This document shows positions 1-12,114 of a stretch of DNA of 64,000 nt, piece after piece (the first letter of the stretch is position 1; every line of letters starts with the position of its first letter). The position numbers and the translations under genes are program-made. Source of the stretch: Platycnemis pennipes (taxonomy: Eukaryota > Arthropoda > Insecta > Odonata > Platycnemididae). The notes beneath the pieces are model-generated. The model was not told where the DNA came from. It worked only from the letters and a program-made list of their open reading frames with translations, and did not search any database. The stretch spans positions 28,481,859-28,545,858 of the forward strand of contig OW121858.1 of the NCBI GenBank assembly GCA_933228895.1, given 5' to 3'.

Positions 1-2640
1 TAAGTACAGCAACCCGGAATGGGAAACAGTGCATGATTGATTAAATAAGGAAAAAGTCCAAGCTCAACTTGCTAATTTCACGTACACACGGCTAATTACT
101 AATTGAGAAGCCACACTAATCACTACATTCTCGGCAGTTTGCACTAAGTTAACTATTCCAAGACCGTTCTACTTCATACACGAAGTAAATACTGCATTAT
201 CTTCATCGATGGAAATTAAATATCGTCACCAGATGTATATGACAAGGCGCAAACTCTGAAAATAAATACGTGGACAGGATTTCATATTCAAAAGAAATAG
301 AAATTTGTACCTTTTGTACAAGAAGAAGTTTATTTGATTGGCAAAAATTACAAATACACCAGTGATCATCTATTGGTGAAATCACGATTTGACCAATCGT
401 AATTTTTCAAGATAGAGGTAACAAAATATACATAAGCTATTTTTATTCAGTAACCCATCTGCAGCCTCCATTACAAAAACCTGCCTGTTATGTAAACGAT
501 TAATTGTCAGACAACAGAAATAATTTTTCATTAAGATCTGCACAAGTCCCACAAAATATCAATGATACAGCAAGTGACTCACTTACAACAGATTTGATTT
601 AATAAAAAAACGTTACCATAGTTAACAGTAAATTCACATCAACTGCATGCTAATTAATTCAACAACATAAAAGGCATTAAAATTAATATTTTACTATAAT
701 AATATCTATTCCAATTAAACATGGAGGGGCACAGAATGGCTCAATGGCACAGAATTCTCAATTGACATAAAGGCATAATGATCCTTCATCAATGACAGAT
801 TCATAACAATGGACATAAACAAATAAGTTACTTATCTACACTACCAGGCCAATATGCCTTGAAACTACAGAAATTTTAATGAATTGCTATGAAATTCAGG
901 AAAAATTTGCATTAAAATATATCAGGACTGAAGTTAATTAATGCCCTGAGCTTGCCATCATTTAGGATTAATAACATAGATGCACACACTAGCACAGGTG
1001 CACAAATGATGAGTGATGAGGTCCACATCACAATGAAAACAGGTTAAACACAGCTTTGATTTAATGTCTTAAGACGCATGTATGTCATATGGCAATGATA
1101 GGTGGAGAAAGAACTCCCCAAATCAGGATTGATAACGAACTCAAGATTGTATCTAAAGTATAACTGGTACAACAAAATTCTGATAATTATTTTGTATTTA
1201 AATACCCCACATTCTAAAGCGATCGAAAATTGTACTAAAAAAACTCAAGCATAAACTCATTTCTGCAGAGCAATGAGTTCTGACAAAACGATGTTTTGAT
1301 TTGAGGACCATACATTTCCTAACCCCCGATAACTAATAAATTGTAATTAATCATAATTTTTAGCCTCGATAGGAATATCCCTTGAAGTTATTCAAACAGG
1401 CAACCCCATAAAACAAGCCCATTTATAAACACCATGTAGGATATAATCAATTAATACTAATAGCACATAAGTTTACAATACCAATACTGATACAAAAGTA
1501 TACATTTTGAAAAAAAAATCTATTTCCCAGGTCATTATAGAGCTATTACGACATAACCAACCAAATAACTATATCAGACAAGGATGGGAACTAAATTTTC
1601 CAAGGACATGTGAAACCTTCAACGACAGGAGTTTGAATACATCGTCAAGGAGGTGAATCCTACCCTTACAAAATGTTGTCTTGCAACGAGGTTCAGTAAT
1701 AAAGAGTTTAGGAACATAATTAATATAATTTAAACGAGGATACTTAGGAAAATTTCTTTAACACCGTCCAGGTGAACTGCGGTTCGAACACACACCCCTA
1801 AGAGCTAAGGAAGTCACTCGGGTCATCAGAACGTTATTAATAGTAGTGTATTGCTCCCCAAATACAATTAAGTGCTTCACAAAAAACACCTGGATAATAC
1901 AATTGGAGGACGAAGGTAGAAAGCAGCAGACTTACACATTATGATGAGTGAAACAGGCAAAACTTTTACGAACATGCGATACACGTCGAAATGTTTCCTT
2001 GGCACTTACGACCAGCAAGAAGACATCAGGGACAATCCATTGCCTAGAAACTCGTGAGTGGCGAAGGAAAGCCAGCCTATGTATGTCCACAAACACTTTA
2101 CACAGACCACCTCCACAAAGCAACTAAGATCATTGCTATAATGTTGTTGTTTATGTCACTCGCCTTATTAACGTTAACCTTTAGCTGGCAAGTATTTACA
2201 AGGTCATGAGGCAGTAGCGCGATTTAGTCGAAAAAACTTCGTCAAAATGACGGTTATTTGAAAGTTAACATTAGCTTTTCAGCACATCAGCAATCGCTTC
2301 CACACTTTCACTATGCCAAACGGGGCATAAATCGTGCTAACTACGTTTAAACAAACGACCATAACAAGATATGACTTCAGAATTAACAAAGCACACGCCG
2401 CATAAACATTCTTGATACACTTTCTCCTACAGTATACGACAACAACACAATCAGGAACTAAAACACCACGAATAACACACAACCATCTTGCTCTACGTAT
2501 TGACTAATGCGTTGCTACAAATTTGAATGCAAACGTTCGCTTCCCCGACCAATTACAGACGAGCTACAAAAAATAAAAAAATAAATAAATATTTAAAAAA
2601 TAAAAAAGTAGTTCCGATTTCCGGTAGGCATTTTAAGATG
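1..2640. other. AT-rich intergenic or intronic DNA
   Basis: AT-rich sequence with no recognisable domain, transposon terminus or RNA gene. Short open frames between 1930 and 2490 on the minus strand contain a few Cys/His pairs but no domain I could defend. Probably intron or intergenic DNA. Confidence 0.5.
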
Positions 2641-2689
2641 GCTCAGAACGCAGTCAATGGTTTGCCCGGGAAGATGAACGGGGGTGGGT

Positions 2690-2790
2690 AGCACTATCGA
2701 CATTAGTCTTATCGAACAGCTTACAGAAAGCGAATTGTCGATAGCTGACTGTTTCGTTAAGCTACCGACATAACGACGTCGATAGTGGAT
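2690..2790. promoter_or_regulatory. Cluster of TATCGA/TCGATA half-sites (DRE-like)
   Basis: Within about 100 bp there are several ATCGA/TCGAT cores in both orientations (CTATCGAC, TATCGAAC, GTCGATAGC, GTCGATAGT, GCTATCGAG). They resemble halves of the insect DNA-replication-related element TATCGATA, but none is the full palindrome. A short ATG frame precedes it at 2638. The cluster also abuts the edge of a repeat at about 2790, so it may be part of a transposon rather than a host promoter. Confidence 0.25.
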
Positions 2791-4595
2791 GCTATCGAGT
2801 TACGGAAAACCCCTACAGAAGGGATTACTGCACGATCGGTCTTGTTATGCCCTAAAGAAGGGGGCTATTGTGGGCACTCCATGGTTGTTTCTTCCGACTC
2901 GCGCTGCGAGACTGAAGTCCTGAACACATCTCTACGCTCGCCACCGTCGCGAAAAAAAACTGGACTAATTTCCAAAATAGCTTTCTTTTAAATATAGACT
3001 TGAAACTTCACAAAAATACTGATAAAATATTGCTAATTAAGGAATAATGCATCATTTGACATAATTCTTATCTGTTAGGCAGATATAGGGGCTCAAACAT
3101 AACCAAATTTCCAAATAAACACCTGCATCATTTGCCTATTAACACAATGCTATGCCTTTAAATTGCCTGAGCTACAAATATTTTTTTAATCATTTAATTG
3201 CTATTCCATTACTAAGAAAAACTAGAGTATATCTAGTTCACAAGGGCCCTGGAAAGACTCCACTCTTTTCAAGGGCTGAAGGGCGTGAATAAGAAGTATG
3301 TTCCCGGAGTGTACGCAAAGAAAAATAACTCGATTCCGCGTAATCTTATCCCGTCGCACGGCTCAATATGCTCGCGATTTCATCAAATAAGGGCGATGGA
3401 GGTTACTGACAATGGATACAGCTCAAAAACAACGAATTGGAAGCCTTAGGGTCCATGTCACTTCAGCAATGTTAGCGAGTCACGTCAATTCCAGCCCCCG
3501 ACGCGTGGAGCCAAACCCCAAACGCGCGGTCGGAAAATCATATGTATTTTTCGGTGTCGCAAACTTACTTTTAATTCCTCTTCACTTTCGTGTATACGAG
3601 TTTTCAGCGAATTATCAGATATAAGTGACTTGACAAGTGTCTCCCTAAATTGTTAGATATTCTCTACTTTATGCAAAGTTTTGTCTGAGAACAGTGTCCG
3701 CCATTATAAGTAATGGAATAGCAAATAAACGATTCAAAAAATATTTGCAGCTCAGGCAAGTAAAAGCAAAGTATAATGTTAATAGATTATGCTATTTTTA
3801 TTTGATCAAATTCCTCCCACAACGTCATCATCAACTTGTAAGATATTCGGATAAATGTTATTACAGAATTTTTTAAAAATGTCGTGATGTTGAGCCCTTG
3901 TGTCGCTCTAACGGATGAGAATCATGACAAGTGATGCATTATTCCTTAAGTAGCAAAGTTTTCAAAGAATCTAAGTGAAAAGTGTCTCCCTAAAACGTTA
4001 GATATTCTCTACTTTATGTAAAAAGTTTTGTGTGAGAACAGTGTCCGTATATATCTCAAAAAGTATATATCTCAAAAAAAGTTATTTTAGGTTTTTGTCC
4101 AGCTTTTTTCGATTTCCGTCTAATGTGGGTCGGTCCTGTGTCCCGAGATTGTCGTTTTCTTCGACTCGACCTGCACGACGTCTGAAGTCCCGAACGTATC
4201 TCTATGCTCGCAACCATCGTCACAGAAAAAATCGTCGACACGCATTTGCATAACATTAAAAATCGACGTTTTACTTTGAAGAGGAAATCACATATCATCA
4301 TTGGTTGTTATCACCCTCCAATATGTATGTGTCCCTTAAATAATTAATTCCTTGGTTTACTGGTGTTGTTTTACGTTCGTGCCATTTCAGAGCGAGTTCA
4401 TAGGCATATTTAATTCCCACATCGATGTGGTCAGAAGCTTTGAAAATATGCGATCCCAAATCTTAAGACTAGGAGCAGGCTGATAAGAACATTTTAACGT
4501 TTTCGCCGTATTGGCGCAGTTAAATGCTCGATTTTCAGGATGAAGTAAATAACGTTCCCAATTGTGGTGGCATTTCCACGAGTTAACATTAGCAT

Positions 4596-5363
4596 TTATA
4601 GTTTAGGAGTCCTAATTTGAATAAAAATAATTATGCCCATGAGATTATTGTTTGTATAATACCAACACAAATCTGTTATTGACCACGCAGCCGTTTCCCT
4701 AAAATCTGGTCTAATGTCTAATCTAACGCTTTGGAAGAAGGTGTTTAAAGAATTGGCTTTTTCTACACTGCTGGTGACTCTAATTCCTTTATCGTTTTTA
4801 AGTGTGTGCACTGTGGACCTATTTGCCCGAAGCTCTCTCACATATGACCAACACGTTTTAGGATTGCTATCTAGATATTCTCCAAACATCTTGCTCTTGA
4901 AATGTTATAACGCTTGCCGACATGATTTCCTTGCTAATGCTCTCGATTTTTTATAGTTTTGATCTAAGTTTTTTTCCTCTACCGATAGACCCTGTCCTGC
5001 ATTTTTCATCCTAGCGTGGCATACCCTTTGTCACTTCAGTGATTTCCTAACCTCCGCATTATACCACCTTGGCTCTGGATTATCACTTATGAATTTACTT
5101 GGTATGTATTCATTAACTGCTTTACGGGTGTCCTCAAGAAATTCTCTCCACGAATCCTCTGTATCTAATCCTTTGCTTTGTTCGCTAAATATATTAAACG
5201 ATTCCCTTAATTCCTCTTTCATACCGTCGTAATTAGCCTTGCCAAATAAGTATATCCTCTTCCTTGGTTTATAATGTCTTTCAAAGCATACAATAAATTT
5301 CGCATTTACTATCTTATGATCACTAAAGGTTACAGATCTTAATACATTTAATTGCGCGCCCAT
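4596..5363 (-). pseudogene. CR1/L2-like LINE fragment (endonuclease-RT linker)
   Basis: Two minus-strand open segments are consecutive pieces of a non-LTR retrotransposon ORF2. The upstream one (5363-5031) has the end of the endonuclease (FSDHKIV) followed by PRKRIYLFGKANYD, ESFNIFSEQSKGLDTEDSW and ISDNPEPRWYNAEVRKSLK. The lower one (4889-4596) has NPKTCWSYVRELR and SVEKANSLNTFF, the segment preceding the reverse-transcriptase core in CR1/L2-type elements. A stop and frame change lie between them, and the catalytic reverse-transcriptase domain is absent. It is a dead fragment truncated at both ends, inside the 2.8-7.5 kb repeat. Confidence 0.75.
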
Positions 5364-5559
5364 GCGACCACAACTAAATAATTATTCGTATGAGATTTAA
5401 CTGATTGCAAGAGCTCCGTAAGCATGTGAAGACATTTCCGTTGGTCAAACTGTAACTAATGTTACGCTATAATTGGTTATTCAAAGCCTTTTTCCGTTCT
5501 TCAAAGGAAAAGGACTGTGACAACATACGAATATTGCCGAATACCCATTGTTTATAGGA

Positions 5560-6590
5560 TACCTGCAGGTGGTCGCAAAATACCCCCGACTCTCGCCTTA
5601 CCCTTATTCCCGACCGCGGCGTTGAGCCGCGTGTCCTCCTAACCCTGCCGAAGGATCGCCACCCACTATTCTCCTCCTACCGAAGGGAGGGGGCGGCGAG
5701 GAAGGATGGCTAGCTGGTAATTCCCTCACAGAAAGGGTTTGCACACGTGACGCGCGGGCACCCGGCCGCCATACGGTGATCTCCTCTCGAGGGGCCAATT
5801 GCTCGGATTGCGAAGTGGGTAGAAGACAATTAGTAAATTTCCTTAAGAACCTTTATCGCAACTGAGAATAGTAATTGCAAATTGTTAAGCTGTTCCTATA
5901 TTTCCTTCTAATGGAAAGGTGCTCTATTATTTGACCATATTGCATGCTAAACAATACCGCCAAAAGCTTTGGATATATTTCTTTAATGGACGGAATTAAT
6001 TCATTTTTGTGAATGAATTGTTACTTCCTTCACACCACAGATGAAATTAATAAGAGACTATCAGACCTAAATCATGAAACCATGTTGATAAATGTGTTCA
6101 CTCGTGGGCATTTAAATGTTTTGAAATATTCGCCCGGTAATGTGAGTAGAAACAAACTTAAAAGCACTCAGGTGGAAGAGTGGATGGGCAGACGTCTGCG
6201 AAGTTTTACCTGCTTCCGGAACACCCCTCATGCCTGGGCACTGGGCTGCAAGGGCATAGACTCAGGATGTTGAACCGAGGCATACCGCGTAGAAGGGGTC
6301 GTGGGTGCAATAAAACGTATGGAGTAAGGTTTTTGGGCAGTGGAAAGATATTCCTACGGGGAGACCGGTCCTCCCCATTGTCTCAGTACAGGGACTGAAC
6401 AGAGTGGTCAGAGGGAACATGCCGCCCCCCATTTGGCATTCAGATCTCCTTTGAGGAAAGGGGGAAAAGGTGGCAGGGAAAACGAAGACCAAGGCTCTGA
6501 AATCGTCGGTGCATCTTTTACCGTGTGAATAAAAAGAAGGGGGCAAAAGTAATTCAAAAGAAAAACCAGTGTATTTCTGAATGTTACATG
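5560..6590. other. GC-rich unique-looking segment, no gene identified
   Basis: About 5570-5830 is much more GC-rich than its surroundings, with a CGCGGCGTTGAGCCGCG hairpin-like stretch. About 6180-6560 contains GC-rich open frames on both strands without a recognisable domain. Both probably belong to the surrounding repeat or to an inserted repeat I cannot classify. Confidence 0.3.
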
Positions 6591-7539
6591 GGCCCTAGAA
6601 AGACTACACTCTTTTCAAGGGCGTGAATAAGAAGTATGTTCCCGGAGCGCACGCGAAGAAAAATAAAGTGATTCCGCGTAAACTTATCCGGTCGCACGAT
6701 TCAATATTCTCACGATTTCATCAACATAGATCAGTGAAGTTTTCGGACAATGAGTGCAGCTGAAAAACGACGAAATGGAAGTCTTGGGTCCGTGTCACTT
6801 GAGTAAAGTAAGCGAGTCACAGATCTTCCAGCCCCAGCCGCGCGGAGCCATGCCCCGGACGCGCGATCGGAAAATCATGCGTATTTTCGGTGTCGTAGAC
6901 TTATTTTAATTTCTCTTCAATTTCGTGTTTATGAGTCTTCAACGAGTTCTCTGATATAAGTTACTTGACAGGTCTCTCCCAGAAACGCCAGATATTCTCT
7001 ATATTATGTAAACATTTTATCCGAGAACAGCGTCTGACATTTTTAACGGAATTGCGCTAAAATGCTTCAAAAATATTTGAAGCTTTGGTAATTTAAAGGA
7101 AAAGTCTTGTGTTAATAGATCATGCTATTCTTTATTCAATCAAATTCCTCACATAACGTCACGATCAACTTAACTTGGAAGACATTCGGAGAAAAATTAG
7201 TTCAGGTGTTTATTTGGAAATTTGGTCATGTTCGAGCTCCTGTATCTGACTAATAGATGAAAAGCTTGTCAAATGATGTATTATTCCTTAATTAGCAGTC
7301 TTTTTTTTGAGTATTTTTGTGAAGTTTCAAGTTATATATATCAAAGAAAGCTATTTTTGAATTTTGTCCAGCTTTTTCCGATTTCCGTCCACTATGCGAC
7401 GGTGGCGAGCGTAGAGATATGTTCAGGACTTCAAATGTCGTTCAGCGCGAGTCGGAAAAATAGAGTGCCCACCATAGCCCCCTTCTTTAGGATATGAGAA
7501 GACCGACCGTTCAGTAATCCCTTTGTCCCATCTGGTAAA

Positions 7540-9860
7540 AGGGTAAGGGAGGGGGGAGGAGGGAAAGGGGTTTGTTTTCGGTCAGAGCTTCTCGAGGCTC
7601 CGCCAGAGGGAAGCCGTGACGCAGCGTTGTCAAATCACCGTCAACTCGAGACTTAGAAAAATTTCGGCTCTGAAGTGTTAACTTTTTTTTGGAAGTGCCT
7701 GTACATCATAAATGTTCTTTGTCATCCAGATGTTCTTGAATAGAGTAGTATGCTTCATCGGTCAGTATTTCTTGTATCTTTGTTTTGAGATATTGATTGA
7801 GTTATATTTTAAGTGTGTAGGTATCTTATTATACAGTTTTATACCTATGTAATATGGACATTTTTCATATACATAGTTTAAGTCTGTGTTGTGGATATGG
7901 TAATTGCAGGACATATCTCGTGCTGTGGTTGTGTGACACATTCCCTTGCCATGTATATATGTATTTTTTTTAGACAACCCTCAAGAAAACCAGCCTTTAT
8001 GAATGGATTACAGTGGTTGACACACACATTCAGCCACTGTCTCTCTATTGTCAGTCAGAGTAATGCCTAACAAAAGTAATTCAAAACATCCACATAATTC
8101 CTTGGCAGACAACATGGATATTTCAACACCTTGATGTTTTGAAGGATGTTATACCACCAATTACATACTTAATAAACCAATAACAAACAGGCAATACATC
8201 CAAAATGGCAAAGTATTGTCGTGCACCCATCATACTCCACACACACAGTGCTTCCCAACTACCCAAGGGGCACAAGGGGGTCTCTGAGGTTTCCTTACCT
8301 TCACTTAGAAGGCCTGATTAACCTGTCTCAAAATTAGTTTGAGGAAGGAGGGAGAAAATTACTTGCTTCTTCAGGTCTACTTCTATTCCCCTTTGATTAT
8401 GATTCTGGATTTAGGTTGGATTTTTGTAGACATAACCAAATAGCTACGTGATATGGCTCGCAATAAATAAGAATCTTACATGATAAGAAGTTTTAGTATA
8501 TTCTATGGTAGGTTTAAGTGCATCACTTGCTTTATTTAAATCAGGAGCATGCAGGTTAATGTGGAGTGTCAAGATTTAAGTATAGAAATGAATAATAACT
8601 TCCCAAAAATTTATATGATTATCTGTTGGAAGAATAGAAATGGAGAAAATTGAGGCATAAATATCTGGTTGAAGAAGTTTCCTTGTTTTTCAATTGGAAT
8701 TCAAAGCAAAATATACATTTCTCTCTAAATAATTGTAGTTATTTACTTAATTATTATTTGTTATGAGTTAATTCGGTTTTCTTCATTTTCCTATGAATTT
8801 GTATGACAGATGAATGAAATGGATATGGATAACGTATAGGTTGTGGAGTAGGTATTTCATTATCAGTACTGGGAATCACTAATGGTTTGCACATATCTTC
8901 AACGCCAATGACTACTGGCTCTAAAATCTTAAATGGAAGAGGAAATTATTCTACCTGAAGTAAAAATTTCAAAATTTTGATAGTAAACTGTAGAAATATA
9001 ATTGTGTCATGTACATTATGTCTGAAACTCGGTTGGATGCTTAGGCTATAAAGTTGAAGATATTTCATTTGGTGGGAGAAAAATTTGTTTCCCTTTTCAT
9101 TATCATTTTACATATTTTCTGCAAAATTGAAATAAATCCATTAATACCTAGTACCCCTAAGATGAAATGTGTCCCCCCAAGGACTTGAATTTTTAATATT
9201 CTTTAATAAACATTACTTATGTATTGGAAAGTGCCAATGAATGGTGCCGTTCATGGTTAGAAACAGAAAATGTTGTGATAAAGGTAAAATTTTGTTCAGC
9301 TCTGCAGCAGTTCCTCTGTGACATTGATAATAACATAAGCTGGAATGATTGAGTAAATGTTAGGTACTAGAAATTTGATGAGCATATGTATTTCAATTCA
9401 AATGCAAAATTATTGTGCATTGCGAGGTACTTCTTTGTATAATGTTATGAGGTGATGGACTTTCACATATAACTTTTTAATATTTGGCATTAATTTTAAT
9501 ATGATACACCATTATACACTGTAATCAAAACTCAATGATTAAGAAATAAAGAAATCTTAACTAGAGGATAAAATTATTAAATTTGTATTTCATTGTTATG
9601 GATCTAATCAATATTTAATCATCAATCTCCACTTTGTTGACTGGTTCCACAGCAAATATCTTATTCACATCTGACCCAGAAATGTGAAAACGTGTGAGAA
9701 TGTGTAATTGTGAGTTGCTACAGTAGAGACTTCCTGTTATTTTGGTGGTATGCATCTTTCCTTTGGTGCCCTGCATTTGAATTTTGTCATTAACATGTGA
9801 TTAGTAATGTATGAATTCAGACATTTAATTGTCTCAATTTTTATGCTGCAAATCATCATG
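7540..9860. other. AT-rich noncoding stretch
   Basis: No open frame with a recognisable domain and no transposon end seen. A purine-rich GGAGG/AAAGG patch occurs near 7545-7575. Probably intergenic DNA 3' of gene 1. Confidence 0.45.
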
Positions 9861-9879
9861 GAACATCTATAAGTACTAA

Positions 9880-10335
9880 AGAAATGCATATAAATACTGC
9901 CTAAGGAAAACCAATAATTACGTAAGCAATAGCGATAAATATTACCAGTGGAATACTTATTAATGCATAATGAATATCAGTCAATACTGCTGGGTAGTAT
10001 TTCTGCGTCTCAGTGGAAATACATGAATACGGAGTACTGATCAATACCGTAGGAATACTGTTGCTATTTACCTCGGGCAGTTATAGAAACGACAAACCCT
10101 CGAAATCTAGCCCAATTCCAGAGCAGCAGCTCAAGCAGTACAGACCAGTTAAATACAAGGCTGTACAAGCTGGTTCCAGACCAGTTACAGACCACCAGCT
10201 GTCCACGCCAGTTACAGACCATACTGGTCTAGAGCTATGTTTCAATTTCTTCCCAGTTTCAGACCACCTACAGACCTCATGCTCCATCCCAGTTCCAGTT
10301 TAGCTACAGACCAAATATATTTACCTGGGTAGTGC
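9880..10335. repeat. Two adjacent short-motif clusters (AATAC and CAGACC)
   Basis: Between about 9885 and 10065, AATAC/GTATT-type words recur (AAATACTG, GAATACTT, CAATACTG, GAATACGG, CAATACCG, GAATACTG). From about 10138 to 10313 the word CAGACC recurs about seven times, often as CAGTTACAGACCA. The change of motif occurs at TTTACCTCGGGCAG near 10065, and the second block ends at TTTACCTGGGTAGTGCAC near 10320. Spacing is irregular, so these are not simple tandem satellites. Confidence 0.5.
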
Positions 10336-10339
10336 ACAT

Positions 10340-12114
10340 AAACATGTTAAACACACAGGGGACTTCCACAAAATGATGGCTACAACCAATAATCGTAATA
10401 ACTTTCAGGAAAAACTCTGAAAGCACCTCATATGATTTTAAACAATAAAAGATTTTAATATTTATCAGCACTAAGTACTTCAAATTTTAATTATTGCATT
10501 CACTTGCCTATGTAGCATACATTTGAAATACGATTCCATATTTCAGGGATTATCCAAAGGGAAATAAGCCAAAGTGGCACTACATGGCATGGAAATCAAC
10601 AGCTGCAATCGCGCTTGCTTCTTGCACAACACTAAGTTTTAAAACGTTTTTGTGGGTATTTAATAACCAAAGATCTTTTAAATGAGTAATGGTCCACTCA
10701 AAATTAAAAGGGGATATTTTGAAGAGAGAGTTCTTTGAAATCTCATCGAAAGTCATGACTGCACTGAGGTAGACACAAATACCCTAAAAGTTTCACATTC
10801 ATCACAAAGTTGGTGATTTAAATCTTCATTAGCTCATTCCTAATGTTCCAATACATTAATGATATGACGTGCCTGTGAAAATGAATTAATGCTGTCACTT
10901 CTTATGTTAAGTATTCAATGAAGACTATATGGAAGGCAGATCAAAAGTGATAAATTAGTGAATTTTCTTCAGCAGACTCGCTTCGTGACATACTAACATG
11001 TTAACACAACATGTTGAATATACAAGTTATCTGCAAATTTAGCGAAACACAGCTGGATGGGATGCATTTCCATGATCACTCTTAAATGGGAGTTGCAGCA
11101 AATAATTTTAGCTCCAATTACTCACATTGTTGATGCACTCCATCTTTAAGAGTATTCCCGGATAACTTTAAAATGTCATATGCAATTCCTCAGTACAATA
11201 ACTGTGATCATCAAACAGTGGATAATTATAGCCCAACATTAAACATTTCAGTCCCAAAATTGTTTAAACTTAAATTGCTAGAGGATATCGGCATTTCTAA
11301 AGAAAAGGCGATACACCATGAATGCACTTTGGCTATGTAAGGATATTCTGCAAATTTTCTTTTGACAAATTTATTGACTCAGCTCTATATGGCTTTGATA
11401 ATCACCTTAACATTTCGTCTTTTATGATCTATGAAAAACACGTCTAATTGAAAAACTACAGATTTCGCCCCTATCCTTTGTTTACATATACCATGCTCTT
11501 ATGCATGCAAAAAAATTTGAATGCAAGCTAAACTTGGGGGATCAAATGGTTTGTAGCATTTGAAAAATGATTTTTTACAATTGAAAGTACTAAAAATAAA
11601 GTAGTTAAATATTTTAGTATAATGGTTGAAAAATAACATGAATGCACACCTACTTACATTATTAACCTTATTTAAATGTATTTTATGCATTAACAATACA
11701 ACCTTAGATGGGATACAATATGTATGATTATTGTTAGGCAAGTTACATATAACCTTCACTTCCTCTATTTTACAATTTCCTCAAATTTGCACTTTACCGG
11801 GCAGTCCCTTCAAAAGTATAAAATATAGGTTTCACTGTTTTCAGGAGCAGATTAAACAAAACTGAATTCCAAACAAACAATAGTACATTAGGACGTAAGT
11901 GCTAATTCATGTTTTTAACATCATTGTTTCCACTTTCCGCAATGGAATGACGCTTTTCTCTAGGTCCAGCAATGCATGTGCATTTAGGCAGCTTATTTGG
12001 ATATTGATTTTCGGTGAACATCAAATGATTAATGTTTTCAGAAGAATTAGTTAAAAGGAGTACTTAAAGGTTGCCTGCAATGACAGTCCTCATAACACAT
12101 AAATGAGGTTACAC
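10340..12114. other. Noncoding DNA 3' of gene 1
   Basis: AT-rich sequence without a supported gene. It should contain the 3' UTR of gene 1, which is transcribed right to left. I could not fix a polyadenylation site. Confidence 0.4.

Larger units (their letters stand above)
2785..7535. repeat. Compound repeat: about 320-bp inverted ends plus internal direct repeats
   Basis: The block at about 2810-3125 reappears inverted at about 7195-7530: both contain the TTATTTGGAAATTTGGT stretch, the ATTATTCCTTAATTAGC stretch and the CCTTCTTTAGG...GACCGA end. A second block beginning GGGCCCT.GAAAGACT at about 3243 is repeated directly at about 6588, including AATAAGAAGTATGTTCCCGGAG, and runs roughly 0.9-1 kb in each copy. 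This could be one composite element or several insertions of one family in both orientations. I do not recognise the family. A LINE fragment lies in the middle. Confidence 0.6.

Noticed and set aside
1932..2490. Possible THAP-like exons on the minus strand (VCYSWCFSS start, KSFACFTHH end)
   Set aside because: Frames do not connect, spacing of Cys and His cannot be verified, and no clean acceptor was found.
2638..2692. ATG frame MAQNAVNGLPGKMNGGG as a first coding exon on the plus strand
   Set aside because: It ends in TAG after 17 codons. A weak GTGGGT donor is possible, but no downstream exon could be tied to it.
9880..10335. CRISPR-like or satellite array
   Set aside because: Motifs are short, in irregular spacing, without a constant repeat-spacer pattern, and the DNA is eukaryotic.
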